A DNA stretch of 64,000 bases from an uncultured Pseudomonadales bacterium (GCA_938036875.1 CALHVX010000020.1:1-64000), one strand, 5' to 3'. Shown: positions 1 to 9,062, numbered from the stretch's first letter. Translations and numbers: made by a program. The notes: generated by a model from the sequence alone, not told the origin.

Positions 1-666
1 GGCCAGATTCCAAGTATGATGCTCAGCGGTACGGCGGATCCAGCCGATCCCTTTGGCCAGTTTACGGCGGGCGTGGGCGTAGCTTTTGTGCTGGCAATGC
101 TTGTCTCTGCAGTGATTTACGGCGCCATCATTGCGATGATCCACGCTGTAGCGAATAACCAATCCTTATCCATGAGCCAGGCATTTGCTGTTGGTTTGCA
201 ACGTTTCTTCCCGTTGGTGCTTTGCGGGTTGTTCTACACAATAGCCATATTTTTGGGGACCTTAGCGCTAATAATTCCTGGCATCATCTTGAGTTTGACC
301 TTGTTGTTTGGTGTATACGCGGTAGTAACCGACAATCTAGGGCCTGTTGCTGCGTTGAAATACAGTCACAACTTGGTATGGGGGAATTGGTGGCGTACTG
401 CGGCTGTGGTCGGTGTGGGCACTTTTATTTTTATGGTCGGGATGATCTTGGTCGCAATGATCAGTGGCTTTGCAGCGGCGGCCGGTAGTGATGGCATCAA
501 TCCTGAGAGCGTCCAGTCTAGCCCGATACTAAATTTTGTGGTGTTGCCGCTGATTACCGCGGTGCTGTCGCCTTTGTTTTATACCTTTATCATGGCGGCG
601 TTCAACGATTTAAAGCTACGACATAGCGGTGCAGATCTTGCGGAACGTATTGGCGCGGAGCTTTAG
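1..666 (+). CDS. YciC/BPSS1780-like multi-pass membrane protein, 5' end outside window
   Basis: The frame is open from the first base, with no stop before the Met codons at 16 and 19, so the gene probably starts upstream of the window. The visible 216+ residues form several long hydrophobic segments (roughly residues 15-45, 65-105, 125-155 and 175-200 from the first Met) separated by short polar loops. This is the pattern of the YciC / glycerophosphodiesterase membrane-domain group, whose biochemical role is unknown. It ends 43 nt before a five-gene MoxR/DUF58 run on the same strand and may be its first gene. Family assignment is by overall hydrophobic pattern only. Confidence 0.6.
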   Translation, partial: GQIPSMMLSGTADPADPFGQFTAGVGVAFVLAMLVSAVIYGAIIAMIHAVANNQSLSMSQAFAVGLQRFFPLVLCGLFYTIAIFLGTLALIIPGIILSLTLLFGVYAVVTDNLGPVAALKYSHNLVWGNWWRTAAVVGVGTFIFMVGMILVAMISGFAAAAGSDGINPESVQSSPILNFVVLPLITAVLSPLFYTFIMAAFNDLKLRHSGADLAERIGAEL

Positions 667-709
667 GTTCCCATGCTCGGGGAGCTCGAGCGATTAATCT
701 TTTCTTGTT

Positions 710-1606
710 GTGTTAACAAGAGCGCTTAGAACTACCGCAACGGTTAGAGGTAACTCGTTGTGGTGGGCGTTGGTGATTGTTGCGTTCATCATGGGTGGCC
801 TAGCCAGCTCGCCTTCTCAGGCGCAAGGCCCAACTGCGGTAAGCCTTAGTTGGTCCGAATTGGAGGCCGGCTGTGAGGCGGCCAACCTTTCGGTCATCGA
901 TTTGCAGCAATGCCGAGTTCAGTTGGCGCGCTGGCGTTCAGAGTATGACGTGCCACAGCAGCAACCCGATTTGCTGATGCCAACGCTAGATCGGGTTCTG
1001 GCTGAACTGCCTGTTGAAATTGCGCCAGATTTGAGCCTTTGGGATCGATTCTGGAAATGGCTGCGCGCATGGTTAGGCAATGATTCGGCGGAAATGCCAG
1101 CATGGCTCAAAGACTGGCAGCTGCCGGAGACCTTTGCGGACTGGTTGCTTGGCCTATCGGTTGGCGCTTGTGTGTTGCTAGCGTTAGGGATTGTTGGCAA
1201 TGAACTGTTGCAGCTGTATCGCAGTCGAGCCATGGCCCACGAGCCCGGCGTGCAGGGTGTAGGTTTTGGTGCCAGCGTCATTGCCGATTTACCTACACTG
1301 GCGCAAGTGTCTAGCTACCCCCTCCAAGAGCAGCCCGGTTTGTTGCTGCACATTGTGGTGCATACATTGCAGCAGCGGGCGTTAGTCCCGCGGCAGGTAG
1401 GTCGCACGCATCAAGATCTGTTGCGGCAAGCGCCAACGCTCGGTGAATTGGGTAAGCCGCTAGCTGATATTGCCCTGGCAGCTGAGCGTTCTACCTACGG
1501 CGATTGGCAGGTCTCACCAGAAGACGTTGAGCCCTTGCTGGCAGCTGGGAAGCAGCTGGTTGCACCAGACGCTGCAACCGACTCGGATAAGCGTGATGAA
1601 CGATAG
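710..1606 (+). CDS. DUF4129-like membrane protein of the MoxR/DUF58 module
   Basis: The start is taken as GTG at 710. The 298-residue protein has an N-terminal signal or anchor (about residues 18-38, ending near SQAQG), a Trp-rich extracytoplasmic stretch, one transmembrane helix near residues 145-165 (LLGLSVGACVLLALGIVGNE) and a cytoplasmic helical tail. The tail includes R-T-H-Q-D-L-L and a late ERSTYGDW motif, typical of DUF4129 proteins encoded beside MoxR ATPases. Its 3' end overlaps the next gene by 11 nt, which implies translational coupling. The molecular function is unknown; family members are thought to be structural or scaffold parts of the MoxR-associated membrane assembly. Confidence 0.7.
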   Translation: MLTRALRTTATVRGNSLWWALVIVAFIMGGLASSPSQAQGPTAVSLSWSELEAGCEAANLSVIDLQQCRVQLARWRSEYDVPQQQPDLLMPTLDRVLAELPVEIAPDLSLWDRFWKWLRAWLGNDSAEMPAWLKDWQLPETFADWLLGLSVGACVLLALGIVGNELLQLYRSRAMAHEPGVQGVGFGASVIADLPTLAQVSSYPLQEQPGLLLHIVVHTLQQRALVPRQVGRTHQDLLRQAPTLGELGKPLADIALAAERSTYGDWQVSPEDVEPLLAAGKQLVAPDAATDSDKRDER

Positions 1607-2963
1607 GCTTATCACCCTACTGGGGGCTCTGTGTGCGTTGTTGGTTGGCATTGGCCTGTTCTTCCAGCCTAGTGGTCAACCGGCGTTAGGCAAACCCAAC
1701 ACCGAGCAGCGTAACCCGCAAGGCTACTATGCGATGTTCCAGTGGTTGGAGCGTAGCCGGGTACCGGTCGTCAGCCTACGAGAACGTTTGACCGAGTTAG
1801 ATCGTTTTAGCAGTACCGGCAACATCTTGATGATAACCCTGCCGGTAGAAAATGCTTTGCGTTCGCGGGAGGTGGAGCAGCTCAGGCGCTGGATAGCTGA
1901 AGGCAATACTTTGCTCTTGTTCGCGGCGCTCAACGACACACCAAATTGGACATCCGGTGTGAACGCTTCCAGGCTTTTTGATGACCTAGAGGACCTCACT
2001 CAGCTACGTTTCGAGGTGCTTGAGCAAGACGAGCCGGAAGAGGGTATGACCTTAAACGATATTGAACGGCTGTTTACATCGCAAACCATTGTGCTGAGTC
2101 CAAGCGCGGCTGAGGGCGGCAGTGGTGGCGTACATCCACTGCTGCGGATGGTAGATGACCTGCAAAGCGTTTCAGATAGCGGTAGTTCTAAGTGGCGAAT
2201 TGTTGAACCTTGTGCACCCTGCACGGTAGATGACGGTGAAGCTTTAGTCGGTTTCGATGCAGATGTGCAAGAAGAGGTTTCTGCACAGCCGGCGCAGTTG
2301 GTGCTTAACCTTGCAGTAGAAAGTGGTACCCAACAGGCTGCTTTATGGGAGCTGCAGCAAGGTCAAGGGCGTGTACTGGTCAGTGCGGTTAGCGGACTCT
2401 TTAGTAATCGCAGCTTGGGTTCAGGTGGCAATGCGCAATTGTTGACCAATATTGTAGCCTGGCATTTAGGATCTAATGGCCAGTTTATTGTGGACGATCT
2501 GCATCAAGGTTTATCGGTTCTTTACGATCCCGCCGCCTTTTACAAAGATCCACGTCTAGGGTTCAGCCTATTATTTTTGCTGGGTTTTTGGTTGATTTAC
2601 CTAGTTGGAACCAACAACCGTTTGGCGCCGGTTGTACCAACCGACAACTCCCCACGGCAAGGCCAGTACATAGCAGCGGTTGGCGGCTTCATGTCCCGCA
2701 AGTTAGCACCAGCAGATACAGCGCTATTGATCTTTGATCGCTGGTTTGGTGAGCTGGATCAACGCGTGTTTGGCGGTGATGCGGGCCGCGGGGCTAGCAA
2801 GAACTCAGCAGAAATTTGGCAGCGCCTGATAGCCTTGCCAACGGTAGATCCAACGTTAGCTGCAGATTTGCAGCTACTGCATGGGCAAGCGCAGCGCGGT
2901 GAAGCGGTCAATTTGCAAGAGCTACACAATCAACTCCAACACATGAGAAAGCTAATCGGATGA
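1596..2963 (+). CDS. DUF4350-like membrane protein
   Basis: The ATG at 1596 lies inside the end of the preceding gene and begins M-N-D-R-L followed directly by a hydrophobic helix (about residues 5-23). A longer reading from 1470 is possible in frame but would add unlikely sequence. The 455-residue protein has a large extracytoplasmic DUF4350-like domain (NPQGYYAMFQWLERSRVPV near residue 43) and a second membrane helix near residues 325-343 (LGFSLLFLLGFWLIYLVG). A cytoplasmic C-terminal domain follows. The stop overlaps the MoxR start by 4 nt (ATGA). DUF4350 proteins accompany MoxR and DUF58 genes in many bacteria; their biochemical role is not known. Confidence 0.75.
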   Translation: MNDRLITLLGALCALLVGIGLFFQPSGQPALGKPNTEQRNPQGYYAMFQWLERSRVPVVSLRERLTELDRFSSTGNILMITLPVENALRSREVEQLRRWIAEGNTLLLFAALNDTPNWTSGVNASRLFDDLEDLTQLRFEVLEQDEPEEGMTLNDIERLFTSQTIVLSPSAAEGGSGGVHPLLRMVDDLQSVSDSGSSKWRIVEPCAPCTVDDGEALVGFDADVQEEVSAQPAQLVLNLAVESGTQQAALWELQQGQGRVLVSAVSGLFSNRSLGSGGNAQLLTNIVAWHLGSNGQFIVDDLHQGLSVLYDPAAFYKDPRLGFSLLFLLGFWLIYLVGTNNRLAPVVPTDNSPRQGQYIAAVGGFMSRKLAPADTALLIFDRWFGELDQRVFGGDAGRGASKNSAEIWQRLIALPTVDPTLAADLQLLHGQAQRGEAVNLQELHNQLQHMRKLIG

Positions 2964-3913
2964 CAGATCAGACGAAGGGTATTGCCCAACATTTGCAAGA
3001 ACAGTTGGGCCAAGTGATTTTTGGCGCGCAGGACGTCGTCGAGGCTTTAGCGGTGGCTCTAATCGGTCGTGGCCACGTGCTGCTTGAAGGGCCTCCGGGC
3101 TTGGGTAAAACCCTGTTGAGCAAAACCTTTGCCAGCGTGCTTGGGGGAGAGTTCAAACGGATTCAAGGCACGGCAGATTTGCTGCCCACGGATATGACCG
3201 GGGTGCATGTCTTTAACGCGGGCAACCAACAATTTGAGTTTCAGCAAGGCCCCTTATTTGCTGATGTGGTGTTGGTGGATGAAATCAACCGCGCCGGACC
3301 AAAAACTCAGTCCGCGTTGCTTGAGGCCATGGAAGAACGTCAGGTGAGTGTGGATCGAGAATCCTTTGCGCTCAGCGACAATTTTTTGGTGATTGCAACG
3401 CAAAACCCTCGGGAATTCGAGGGAACCTACCCCTTGCCTGAGTCTCAGCTTGACCGCTTTATGCTCTGCGTGTCCATGACCTACCCAGACAAAACGGCCG
3501 AAGCCAAGGTCTTAGAAGCCTACAACTTGCCTGAGGCAAGCCATGCCAGTGAGTTGCAGCGTACTGCAGTGCTGGCAACGGATGCATTGCAGCAGGCCCG
3601 AGCTGAGCTAAGAGAAGTGCACTTGGCACCAGAACTTTTGGGCTATGTGCTCGATATCGCCGCTGCAACACGTAGCAGCTCTAGCGTGAACTTGGGGTTG
3701 TCTACGCGTGGCGCGTTGGCCTTGGCGCGATGTGCTCGAATAGTCGCGGCATTGCGGGGCGGTGACTACGTGATCCCAGATGATGTTCGCAAAGTAGCCC
3801 CTTGGGTGGTTGCCCATCGTTTGTTGCTCACTCCGGAAGCAGCAATTGAAGGCCTTGATCCGCTGGACGTGATGAATCGCCTGCTGGATTCGGTAGCGGT
3901 ACCTGGAAGCTAG
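2960..3913 (+). CDS. MoxR family AAA+ ATPase
   Basis: This is a cytoplasmic AAA+ ATPase of 317 residues, normal for MoxR. Walker A is GPPGLGKT at residues 44-51, Walker B is VLVDE at 104-108, and the sensor-1 segment IATQNPREFEGTYPLPESQL is nearly canonical. The C-terminal lid domain carries STRGALALARCARIVAA and a conserved DDVRKVAPWVVAHR. MoxR ATPases act as chaperones that insert metals or assemble complexes with partner proteins. The partner here is presumably the DUF58 protein encoded immediately downstream, whose start overlaps this stop by one base. It is the enzymatic core of the module at 710-5208. Confidence 0.93.
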   Translation: MTDQTKGIAQHLQEQLGQVIFGAQDVVEALAVALIGRGHVLLEGPPGLGKTLLSKTFASVLGGEFKRIQGTADLLPTDMTGVHVFNAGNQQFEFQQGPLFADVVLVDEINRAGPKTQSALLEAMEERQVSVDRESFALSDNFLVIATQNPREFEGTYPLPESQLDRFMLCVSMTYPDKTAEAKVLEAYNLPEASHASELQRTAVLATDALQQARAELREVHLAPELLGYVLDIAAATRSSSSVNLGLSTRGALALARCARIVAALRGGDYVIPDDVRKVAPWVVAHRLLLTPEAAIEGLDPLDVMNRLLDSVAVPGS

Positions 3914-5208
3914 TGAACCTTACCCCCCTAAGCTTCGGGATCATTGCGCTCATTTGCTTGATGGGCGTTGTACATCAGTGGAGCCCGCCGGAAGCGGTAC
4001 CCTGGTGGCGTGTGGCTTGCTTTGTGACGTTGCTAGGATTTTTGTATGAGTGGTTGCGTGCACGAAGCCTGCCTTTTCGGGTCGGATTGCAGGCTGGCAC
4101 TGGCAAACTGCGCTTGGGACGGGATGAGACTTTAAACCTAGAGCTCCATAACGCATCGGCGCGGCCGGTCCAATTGATGGTTGCCAACGCGCTACCATTT
4201 AGCATGCATGCGGATCGCGGTACCCAGGCATTGGATGTACCCAAACGAAGTTTGGTTGAGCATGAAGTTAAGCTGCGAGCGACTCAATTGGGTGAACACG
4301 CTTGGCATAGCTTGCCTATGCAAGTGCGCGGCGCGCTAGGTTTAAGTTGGTGGTCCGTGCAACAACCCTTAGACGCAACGCTTACCGTTGTGCCCGATCT
4401 CATGGGTGGTCGTGCTGCAGTGCCTGGCAAAACGGCGCAGGGGGCAAGCCAAGCTAAGGTTGGGTCCGGCTATGAACTTCACCAGCTGCGCGAGTACGTT
4501 CCAGGTGACGCGCGTGACCAGGTGGATTGGAAGGCAACGGCGCGCACGCAAAAGCTGATGACCCGTTTGCGCACCCAAGACCAGCATTTAGACGTTGTGG
4601 TTGTCATTGATGCGGGCCGTACCAGTCGAACCCAGATAGATGGGTTATCTCAGTTAGGTCACTACGTAAATCTCACCGCAAGGTTTGCTGAGCATGCACT
4701 AGCGTATGAAGACCAAGTGGGGCTGGTTGTTGCCTCCGATCAGCCAACGGCCGCTATTGCGCCGGCTCGTGGGGTACGGACGTTGCGCAATATCCGCAGC
4801 ACTTTGGGCCAACTGGAAGCTCAACCGGTGGAGTCAGACCTGCTTAGCGCCGCGTTATGTGTGCGTCAGCTGGTATCACACCGGAGCTTGATTATTGTCT
4901 TAACCGATCTGTATGGATTAACCACACGTAGTACCTTGGCGCAAAGTATTGCCGCCTGGACACCAAAACATTTGCCGCTGGTTGTTGGTTTGGTGGGTTC
5001 TGATCTGGATACAGTGGCACGTCAAACCGCACTAGAGGCCGATGACGTATACCAGTCGCTGGCAGCTAGCGAGTATCAGCGCAGCTTGTCGTTAGGAGCG
5101 CAAAGCGTGCGGCGCTTGGGCGCGCATACCATCTTGTGTCGGCCTGCGGATTTAGAGCGAAACCTGTTTGCGCAATATGCGGTGCTTAAAGCGCAGCGTC
5201 GTATTTAG
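3913..5208 (+). CDS. DUF58 domain-containing protein (vWA-like)
   Basis: The GTG start shares its G with the stop of the MoxR gene (TAGTG). Two hydrophobic segments at the N terminus (about residues 7-20 and 29-45) anchor the protein. A beta-rich region follows, then the DUF58 signature near residues 190-215 (LREYVPGDARDQVDWKATAR). The C-terminal half has a von Willebrand A-like fold (VVVVIDAGRTSRTQ, then LIIVLTDLYG). DUF58 proteins pair with MoxR ATPases. It is the last gene of the run, and its stop overlaps the convergent SpoIIM-like gene by 4 nt. The 431-residue length is usual. Confidence 0.88.
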   Translation: MNLTPLSFGIIALICLMGVVHQWSPPEAVPWWRVACFVTLLGFLYEWLRARSLPFRVGLQAGTGKLRLGRDETLNLELHNASARPVQLMVANALPFSMHADRGTQALDVPKRSLVEHEVKLRATQLGEHAWHSLPMQVRGALGLSWWSVQQPLDATLTVVPDLMGGRAAVPGKTAQGASQAKVGSGYELHQLREYVPGDARDQVDWKATARTQKLMTRLRTQDQHLDVVVVIDAGRTSRTQIDGLSQLGHYVNLTARFAEHALAYEDQVGLVVASDQPTAAIAPARGVRTLRNIRSTLGQLEAQPVESDLLSAALCVRQLVSHRSLIIVLTDLYGLTTRSTLAQSIAAWTPKHLPLVVGLVGSDLDTVARQTALEADDVYQSLAASEYQRSLSLGAQSVRRLGAHTILCRPADLERNLFAQYAVLKAQRRI

Positions 5209-6218
5209 CCTAGGCTGTTTGCCGCACCAAATTTTGGTAGCCGCCAACCGCACAGCGCGAAGATAAACAGCAGCCAGTAGCCTATGCCGATGATAAGGCG
5301 GGTGTTTAGCGAGAAGTCCGGATTTGGAGAAACGTAACCCTCAATCACGCCGGCGCCAATCAAAAATAGCACGCAAAGTACCATTAGCTTACCCCCATCT
5401 CGCACGGCGTCTTGAAATGCTTGTACGCGGGTTTGATGCCCAGGTCTGGCTAACGCACGCCCCGCGTGGAAACCAATAGCGCCGGCAATCGCTATGATGC
5501 TGAGCTCAACAAAGCCGTGTGCGCAAACAAACTCAAACAACCGATTGGCAAGGCCATATTGGGCGGTGAAGGCAAACACGCCGCCCAGCATCAAGCCGTT
5601 GAGACCAATGATATAAATGGTTCCCAAGCCATATAAAGTGCCTAGCGCCATAGCGGTAAGAGAAACCAGTATGTTGTTTGTGAAAATTTGAACAGAGACA
5701 AGAGAGGAGGGGAGGATGTTAAGCATCCCGTCCGTCCACAGCTCACCGTTTTGTACCGTTCTTATCATCGCCTCTGACGCGAATAGGCTTGCAAGCTCAG
5801 GGTAGGTATCAACCAACCACCAACCCACCAGCCCAGCTAACATAAATCCGAAGGTCACCGCCAAGATGGTGGGTAGTAGGAGCTTGGTAACCGCGGGCAC
5901 TTCGTGACGAAACAACCGCTTAAGATTGCTTGTGAGTCGCCTTGGCTGCTGAAAGATTGCCCGGTGTGTATTGGCGTAGAGGCGCTCTAAGTGTGTGGTC
6001 AGTTGGCCTTTGGGGGCCAATCGCCTAGCGATTGCTAGATCGCGTGCCAACTCCGGATAGGCGGCAACGGTTGCGCTGACCAACGCTTCTGGAACCGCTT
6101 TGTCGTGCTCTAGTTGTACATTGTTGCGCTCTAAGGTCTGCCACTGTTGTAGTCTTGCTTCAAACCAGCGTTGGGGTTGCCGTGCCCAATTGTTCGCATT
6201 GCTCTGGCTAGGAGGCAT
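5205..6218 (-). CDS. Stage II sporulation protein M (SpoIIM)-like membrane protein
   Basis: The 337-residue protein has a soluble N-terminal part of about 110 residues and then five or so hydrophobic segments. It carries the family pattern FFTNNILVSLTAMALG-like (here QIFTNNILVSLTAMALGTLYG) and HGFVELSIIAIAGAIG. In non-sporulating bacteria this family (PF01944) is commonly found next to RDD, MoxR and DUF58 genes, exactly as here, and has no established biochemical role. It begins 11 nt inside the RDD gene, so the two form a minus-strand operon that converges on the MoxR operon. Confidence 0.85.
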   Translation of the reverse strand: MPPSQSNANNWARQPQRWFEARLQQWQTLERNNVQLEHDKAVPEALVSATVAAYPELARDLAIARRLAPKGQLTTHLERLYANTHRAIFQQPRRLTSNLKRLFRHEVPAVTKLLLPTILAVTFGFMLAGLVGWWLVDTYPELASLFASEAMIRTVQNGELWTDGMLNILPSSLVSVQIFTNNILVSLTAMALGTLYGLGTIYIIGLNGLMLGGVFAFTAQYGLANRLFEFVCAHGFVELSIIAIAGAIGFHAGRALARPGHQTRVQAFQDAVRDGGKLMVLCVLFLIGAGVIEGYVSPNPDFSLNTRLIIGIGYWLLFIFALCGWRLPKFGAANSLG

Positions 6219-6924
6219 TAGCGGTCAGCAATTGATGTAACTGAGCGTCTGAGACAGCCGCAGGTGGCTGGCCATGAATTTTGGTGAGCAATTGGGTCGC
6301 CAGCTGGTTCCGGGTGGTTGGTGCAAGCTCATTCCATCTTGCTAATAGCTCACCGATGAGCTCTGCATTATCTATGCCGTGTTGCTCGACACTCTGCTGG
6401 CCAAACTGAAGTTGCTGCATGCCAGTGTCTTTTGACTCTTCGTAAACTAGCAGCGTACCAGCCGCCAAATCGCCGATTCGAACCGAGTTTTTGGTGATGA
6501 CCGTGGTAACCAATCCGACAATGTAACCGGTAGGCAAGCTATCGAGGAGTCGCAACAGGTTGCGGATCAACAAAGCGCCGATGCTAGGGGTTTCTCCTGC
6601 TAAGTTAACAATGCGAATTCCGGCTATGCGTTTGCCGGGCGTTCGGCCCCGCATAAGTATCTCTAGAACTGGGTGATAGAGCATATAGAGTGCACCTGCG
6701 GGGATTAGGACCGTGAAGCTGTAGGCGCTAAAACCGGCGCTGTCGCTGTCTATGAGCTCTAAGCTGCCATGGAGTATGAAGGTGCCGAGAGCCCACCAAG
6801 CGATGGCTAGCAACACCCGAATGTGCCAGTCGATGGTGTAGGCGTAGCTGCGGCCACCGGGGCCTGCAATGTCTAGCTCTAGGTCAACGCCGGTGACGCT
6901 GGGAATAACGATGCGCTCGTTCAT
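6208..6924 (-). CDS. RDD family membrane protein
   Basis: RDD-family proteins have about three membrane helices, and some relatives act as Na+/H+ antiporters. Here the N-terminal strand segment (VTGVDLELDIAGPGGRSYAY) leads into helix 1 with the characteristic Asp (YTIDWHIRVLL, replacing R-x-x-x-x-D-D). The motif RGRTPGKRIAGIRIVN follows the second helix and a third hydrophobic region precedes VRIGDLAAGTLLVYEE. The C-terminal 60 residues are soluble. In-frame starts are GTG 6948, ATG 6933 and ATG 6924. I prefer 6924 because an extended -10 element sits over the earlier codons (6932-6940). The gene overlaps the SpoIIM-like gene. Confidence 0.85.
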   Translation of the reverse strand: MNERIVIPSVTGVDLELDIAGPGGRSYAYTIDWHIRVLLAIAWWALGTFILHGSLELIDSDSAGFSAYSFTVLIPAGALYMLYHPVLEILMRGRTPGKRIAGIRIVNLAGETPSIGALLIRNLLRLLDSLPTGYIVGLVTTVITKNSVRIGDLAAGTLLVYEESKDTGMQQLQFGQQSVEQHGIDNAELIGELLARWNELAPTTRNQLATQLLTKIHGQPPAAVSDAQLHQLLTANAS

Positions 6925-6931
6925 GGTGGTC

Positions 6932-6940
6932 ATTATAGCA
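6932..6940 (-). promoter_or_regulatory. Candidate extended -10 promoter for the RDD/SpoIIM operon
   Basis: On the minus strand the sequence reads TGCTATAAT, a perfect extended -10 element (TGn plus TATAAT) with no good -35. Transcription would begin near 6925-6926, at or beside the ATG at 6924, so the mRNA could be leaderless or nearly so. This is a pattern-based inference. Confidence 0.45.
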
Positions 6941-7051
6941 AGACCCACCGTCGAAACCTTGCGGTAGGACCAGGCTGCAACATCTAAATTTTGCTGCTGA
7001 TCACAGCCTGTAGCGTAGTGGGCGGCTAACTCGCGGTAGCGGCCCGCTAGC

Positions 7052-7060
7052 TGTTAGAAT
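7052..7060 (+). promoter_or_regulatory. Candidate extended -10 promoter for the phosphotransferase gene
   Basis: The sequence TGTTAGAAT matches an extended -10 (TGn plus TAGAAT). A start near 7067 would give a short leader containing AGAGG at about 7073-7077, eight or so bases before the GTG at 7086. It lies in the 160-nt divergent gap shared with the RDD gene. Confidence 0.35.
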
Positions 7061-7085
7061 CTGACGCAAATCAGAGGTTTATCGC

Positions 7086-8156
7086 GTGAAAAATTCCTTT
7101 CCTTCCCATCCAGATGAGTTATCTAGTGCTTGGTTGAGCGAGGTTCTGGGCTATTCGGTCCATGACTATGAGGTCACCTATTTTAGCGAAGGTGCTGGCG
7201 TCATGGCTTGGGTAACCCGGCTGTTGTTGCAGACGGACCCGGGCCATCCCGACTCCATCATTGCAAAGTTCCCGTCACCAGCGCAAACCAATCGTGATGT
7301 GGCGGCCGTCTACAATATGTACGGCCGCGAGGTGCAGTACTATCAAGAAGTGAATCAGCACGTGGAGTTGCGTGCTCCTGATTGTTATTACTCAGCCCTG
7401 GACCCAGCAAGCCAAGATTTTGTTCTGCTGCTAGAAGATTTGGGGAATATGCAGATCGGTGATCAAGTGGCGGGTTGCAGCTTGCCCGATGCGAAGTCTG
7501 TGATTCGCACTTTGGCGAATTTTCATGCGGCCACTTGGACGGCTAGCGACTTCCCTCAGCTTAGCTCACACAACAACGAGGCACAGCGTGAAGGCATGAA
7601 GGGTGGGTACGCCGTGGGTTGGCCAGTTGTGCTTGAGCAGTTTGGTGAGCAGGTGCCGGTAGCAGTACGCGCGCTTGCAGCACGGATGCCCGAGGCGGTC
7701 GCCCAGTTGCTCGAACAGATGTGTCAATCGCCTGTCTGTTTAACCCATGCAGACGTTCGCCTAGACAATATCTTTTTTGCTTCGACCCCGGGTGCTGGCG
7801 GCGGCCGCGACGTGGCTTTGGTTGATTGGCAGTCAGTTTGTACTTCTGCACCGGAACACGATGTTGCCTATTTCATCACCCAAAGCCTAACGCCGCAGGT
7901 GCGCGAGCAAGAGGACCTTGTCGCTTACTACCATCAACAACTGGTTGCTGCGGGTGTGGATTACCCGCTGGATCAATGTCGCGAGCGGTTTCGAGTCAGT
8001 GCTTTGTATTTGCTCTGCTATGCGGTTGTGATCTCTGGCACCTTGGATTTAGGCAACGAGCGCGGCCAAGCATTAGGGCGGACAATTATCGGCAATACCT
8101 TCAGCGCATTGGAATCGCTTGGTGCCTTTAGCTTGCTGGAAGAATTGGTCGGATAG
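7086..8156 (+). CDS. Phosphotransferase family protein (aminoglycoside / ecdysteroid kinase-like)
   Basis: The 356-residue protein has a protein-kinase-like fold. The nucleotide-binding part has VTYFSEGAGVMAWVTRLLL followed by SIIAKFP, where the Lys pairs with ATP phosphates. The catalytic loop is LTHADVRLDNIFF (H-x-D-x-R-x-D-N) and the metal-binding segment is VALVDWQS, with Asp in the DFG position. Relatives phosphorylate hydroxyls on small molecules and are common in lipid- and steroid-degrading bacteria, where many are annotated as ecdysteroid-kinase-like or APH-type. The substrate is not deducible. The start is GTG with AGAGG upstream. An SDR gene follows after 50 nt. Confidence 0.85.
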   Translation: MKNSFPSHPDELSSAWLSEVLGYSVHDYEVTYFSEGAGVMAWVTRLLLQTDPGHPDSIIAKFPSPAQTNRDVAAVYNMYGREVQYYQEVNQHVELRAPDCYYSALDPASQDFVLLLEDLGNMQIGDQVAGCSLPDAKSVIRTLANFHAATWTASDFPQLSSHNNEAQREGMKGGYAVGWPVVLEQFGEQVPVAVRALAARMPEAVAQLLEQMCQSPVCLTHADVRLDNIFFASTPGAGGGRDVALVDWQSVCTSAPEHDVAYFITQSLTPQVREQEDLVAYYHQQLVAAGVDYPLDQCRERFRVSALYLLCYAVVISGTLDLGNERGQALGRTIIGNTFSALESLGAFSLLEELVG

Positions 8157-8206
8157 TGGCAGCAACAAAAACTCACAATGCAAATCTAACTTAAGCGAAG
8201 CAAACG

Positions 8207-9019
8207 ATGACTCAATGGAAAGCACCCGATCTAACCGGCAAGGTTGCCGTAGTAACCGGCGGAAGCCGTGGCATAGGTAAAGGCATAGCCGAAGGTTTAG
8301 GCGAAGCTGGAGCGACCGTTTACATTACCGGTCGAAGTTCTATAACCCAAAATCCGGAAGCAACGCTCACCGTTGAAGCCACGGCAGCCAATGTGAGTGC
8401 ATTTGGTGGCAAGGGCATTGGCGTTATGGTTGATCATCACGATGATGCACAAGTAGCCGCGCTCTTTGAGCGAGTAGGTAAAGAGCAGGGTCGGCTCGAT
8501 ATTTTAGTGAATAATGTTTATGAGATACCCAATCCACCGGCGTTTAGTGGCGGGTTCTGGGAGCATCCGCTGTCGGTCTGGGATACCCAGTGTGGTGTTG
8601 GGCTTCGGGGCTACTATGCGGCTTCGGTTTTTGGCGCCCCATTGATGGTGACCCAACCCGGTGGTTTGATCGTGAACATCTCTTCGCGCGCTGGGCTTGG
8701 CTACGTGTTTAACACGGCCTACGGGGTAGGCAAGGCGGGTGTTGATCGCATGGCTCAGGACATGGCCCATGAGTTGCGTGACTATGGTTGTGCGGCGCTA
8801 TCACTATCACCCTCAAAGGTGAAAACAGAATTTATCTTGGAGCAAGTTGCTGCAGGTGAGCTAACGTTAGACCCTGAAGTTGCTCAGTCCGTGCGCTTCT
8901 CTGGTCGCTGTATAGCAGCACTTGCGGCTGACCCGCAGCTAATGCAAAGGTCAGGTGGGATATTCACGGTTAATGAAGTTGCTGCGGACTACGCGGTAAT
9001 TGACCCAGACCGGGAGTAG
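8207..9019 (+). CDS. SDR family oxidoreductase, DHRS1-like
   Basis: A classical short-chain dehydrogenase/reductase of 270 residues. The dinucleotide motif is TGGSRGIGKGIA near residue 18, the NNVY segment replaces NNAG, the catalytic Ser lies in NISSRAGLGY, and YGVGK supplies Tyr and Lys. The insert NPPAFSGGFWEHPLSVWD after NNVY and the GLRGYYAASVFGAPLM stretch are characteristic of the DHRS1 group. The gene at 17393-18208 is a close paralogue. It acts in the cytoplasm on NAD(P)(H) and an unknown carbonyl or alcohol. The preceding kinase gene on the same strand may be co-transcribed. Confidence 0.9.
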   Translation: MTQWKAPDLTGKVAVVTGGSRGIGKGIAEGLGEAGATVYITGRSSITQNPEATLTVEATAANVSAFGGKGIGVMVDHHDDAQVAALFERVGKEQGRLDILVNNVYEIPNPPAFSGGFWEHPLSVWDTQCGVGLRGYYAASVFGAPLMVTQPGGLIVNISSRAGLGYVFNTAYGVGKAGVDRMAQDMAHELRDYGCAALSLSPSKVKTEFILEQVAAGELTLDPEVAQSVRFSGRCIAALAADPQLMQRSGGIFTVNEVAADYAVIDPDRE

Positions 9020-9062
9020 TTTCAGCGTGATCAAGTGTTTAAGGCAAGTCGTAGGAGTAGAG

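Noticed and set aside
919-1281. Antisense open frame of 120 codons
   Set aside because: It lies fully opposite the DUF4129-like gene and shows no recognisable protein sequence.
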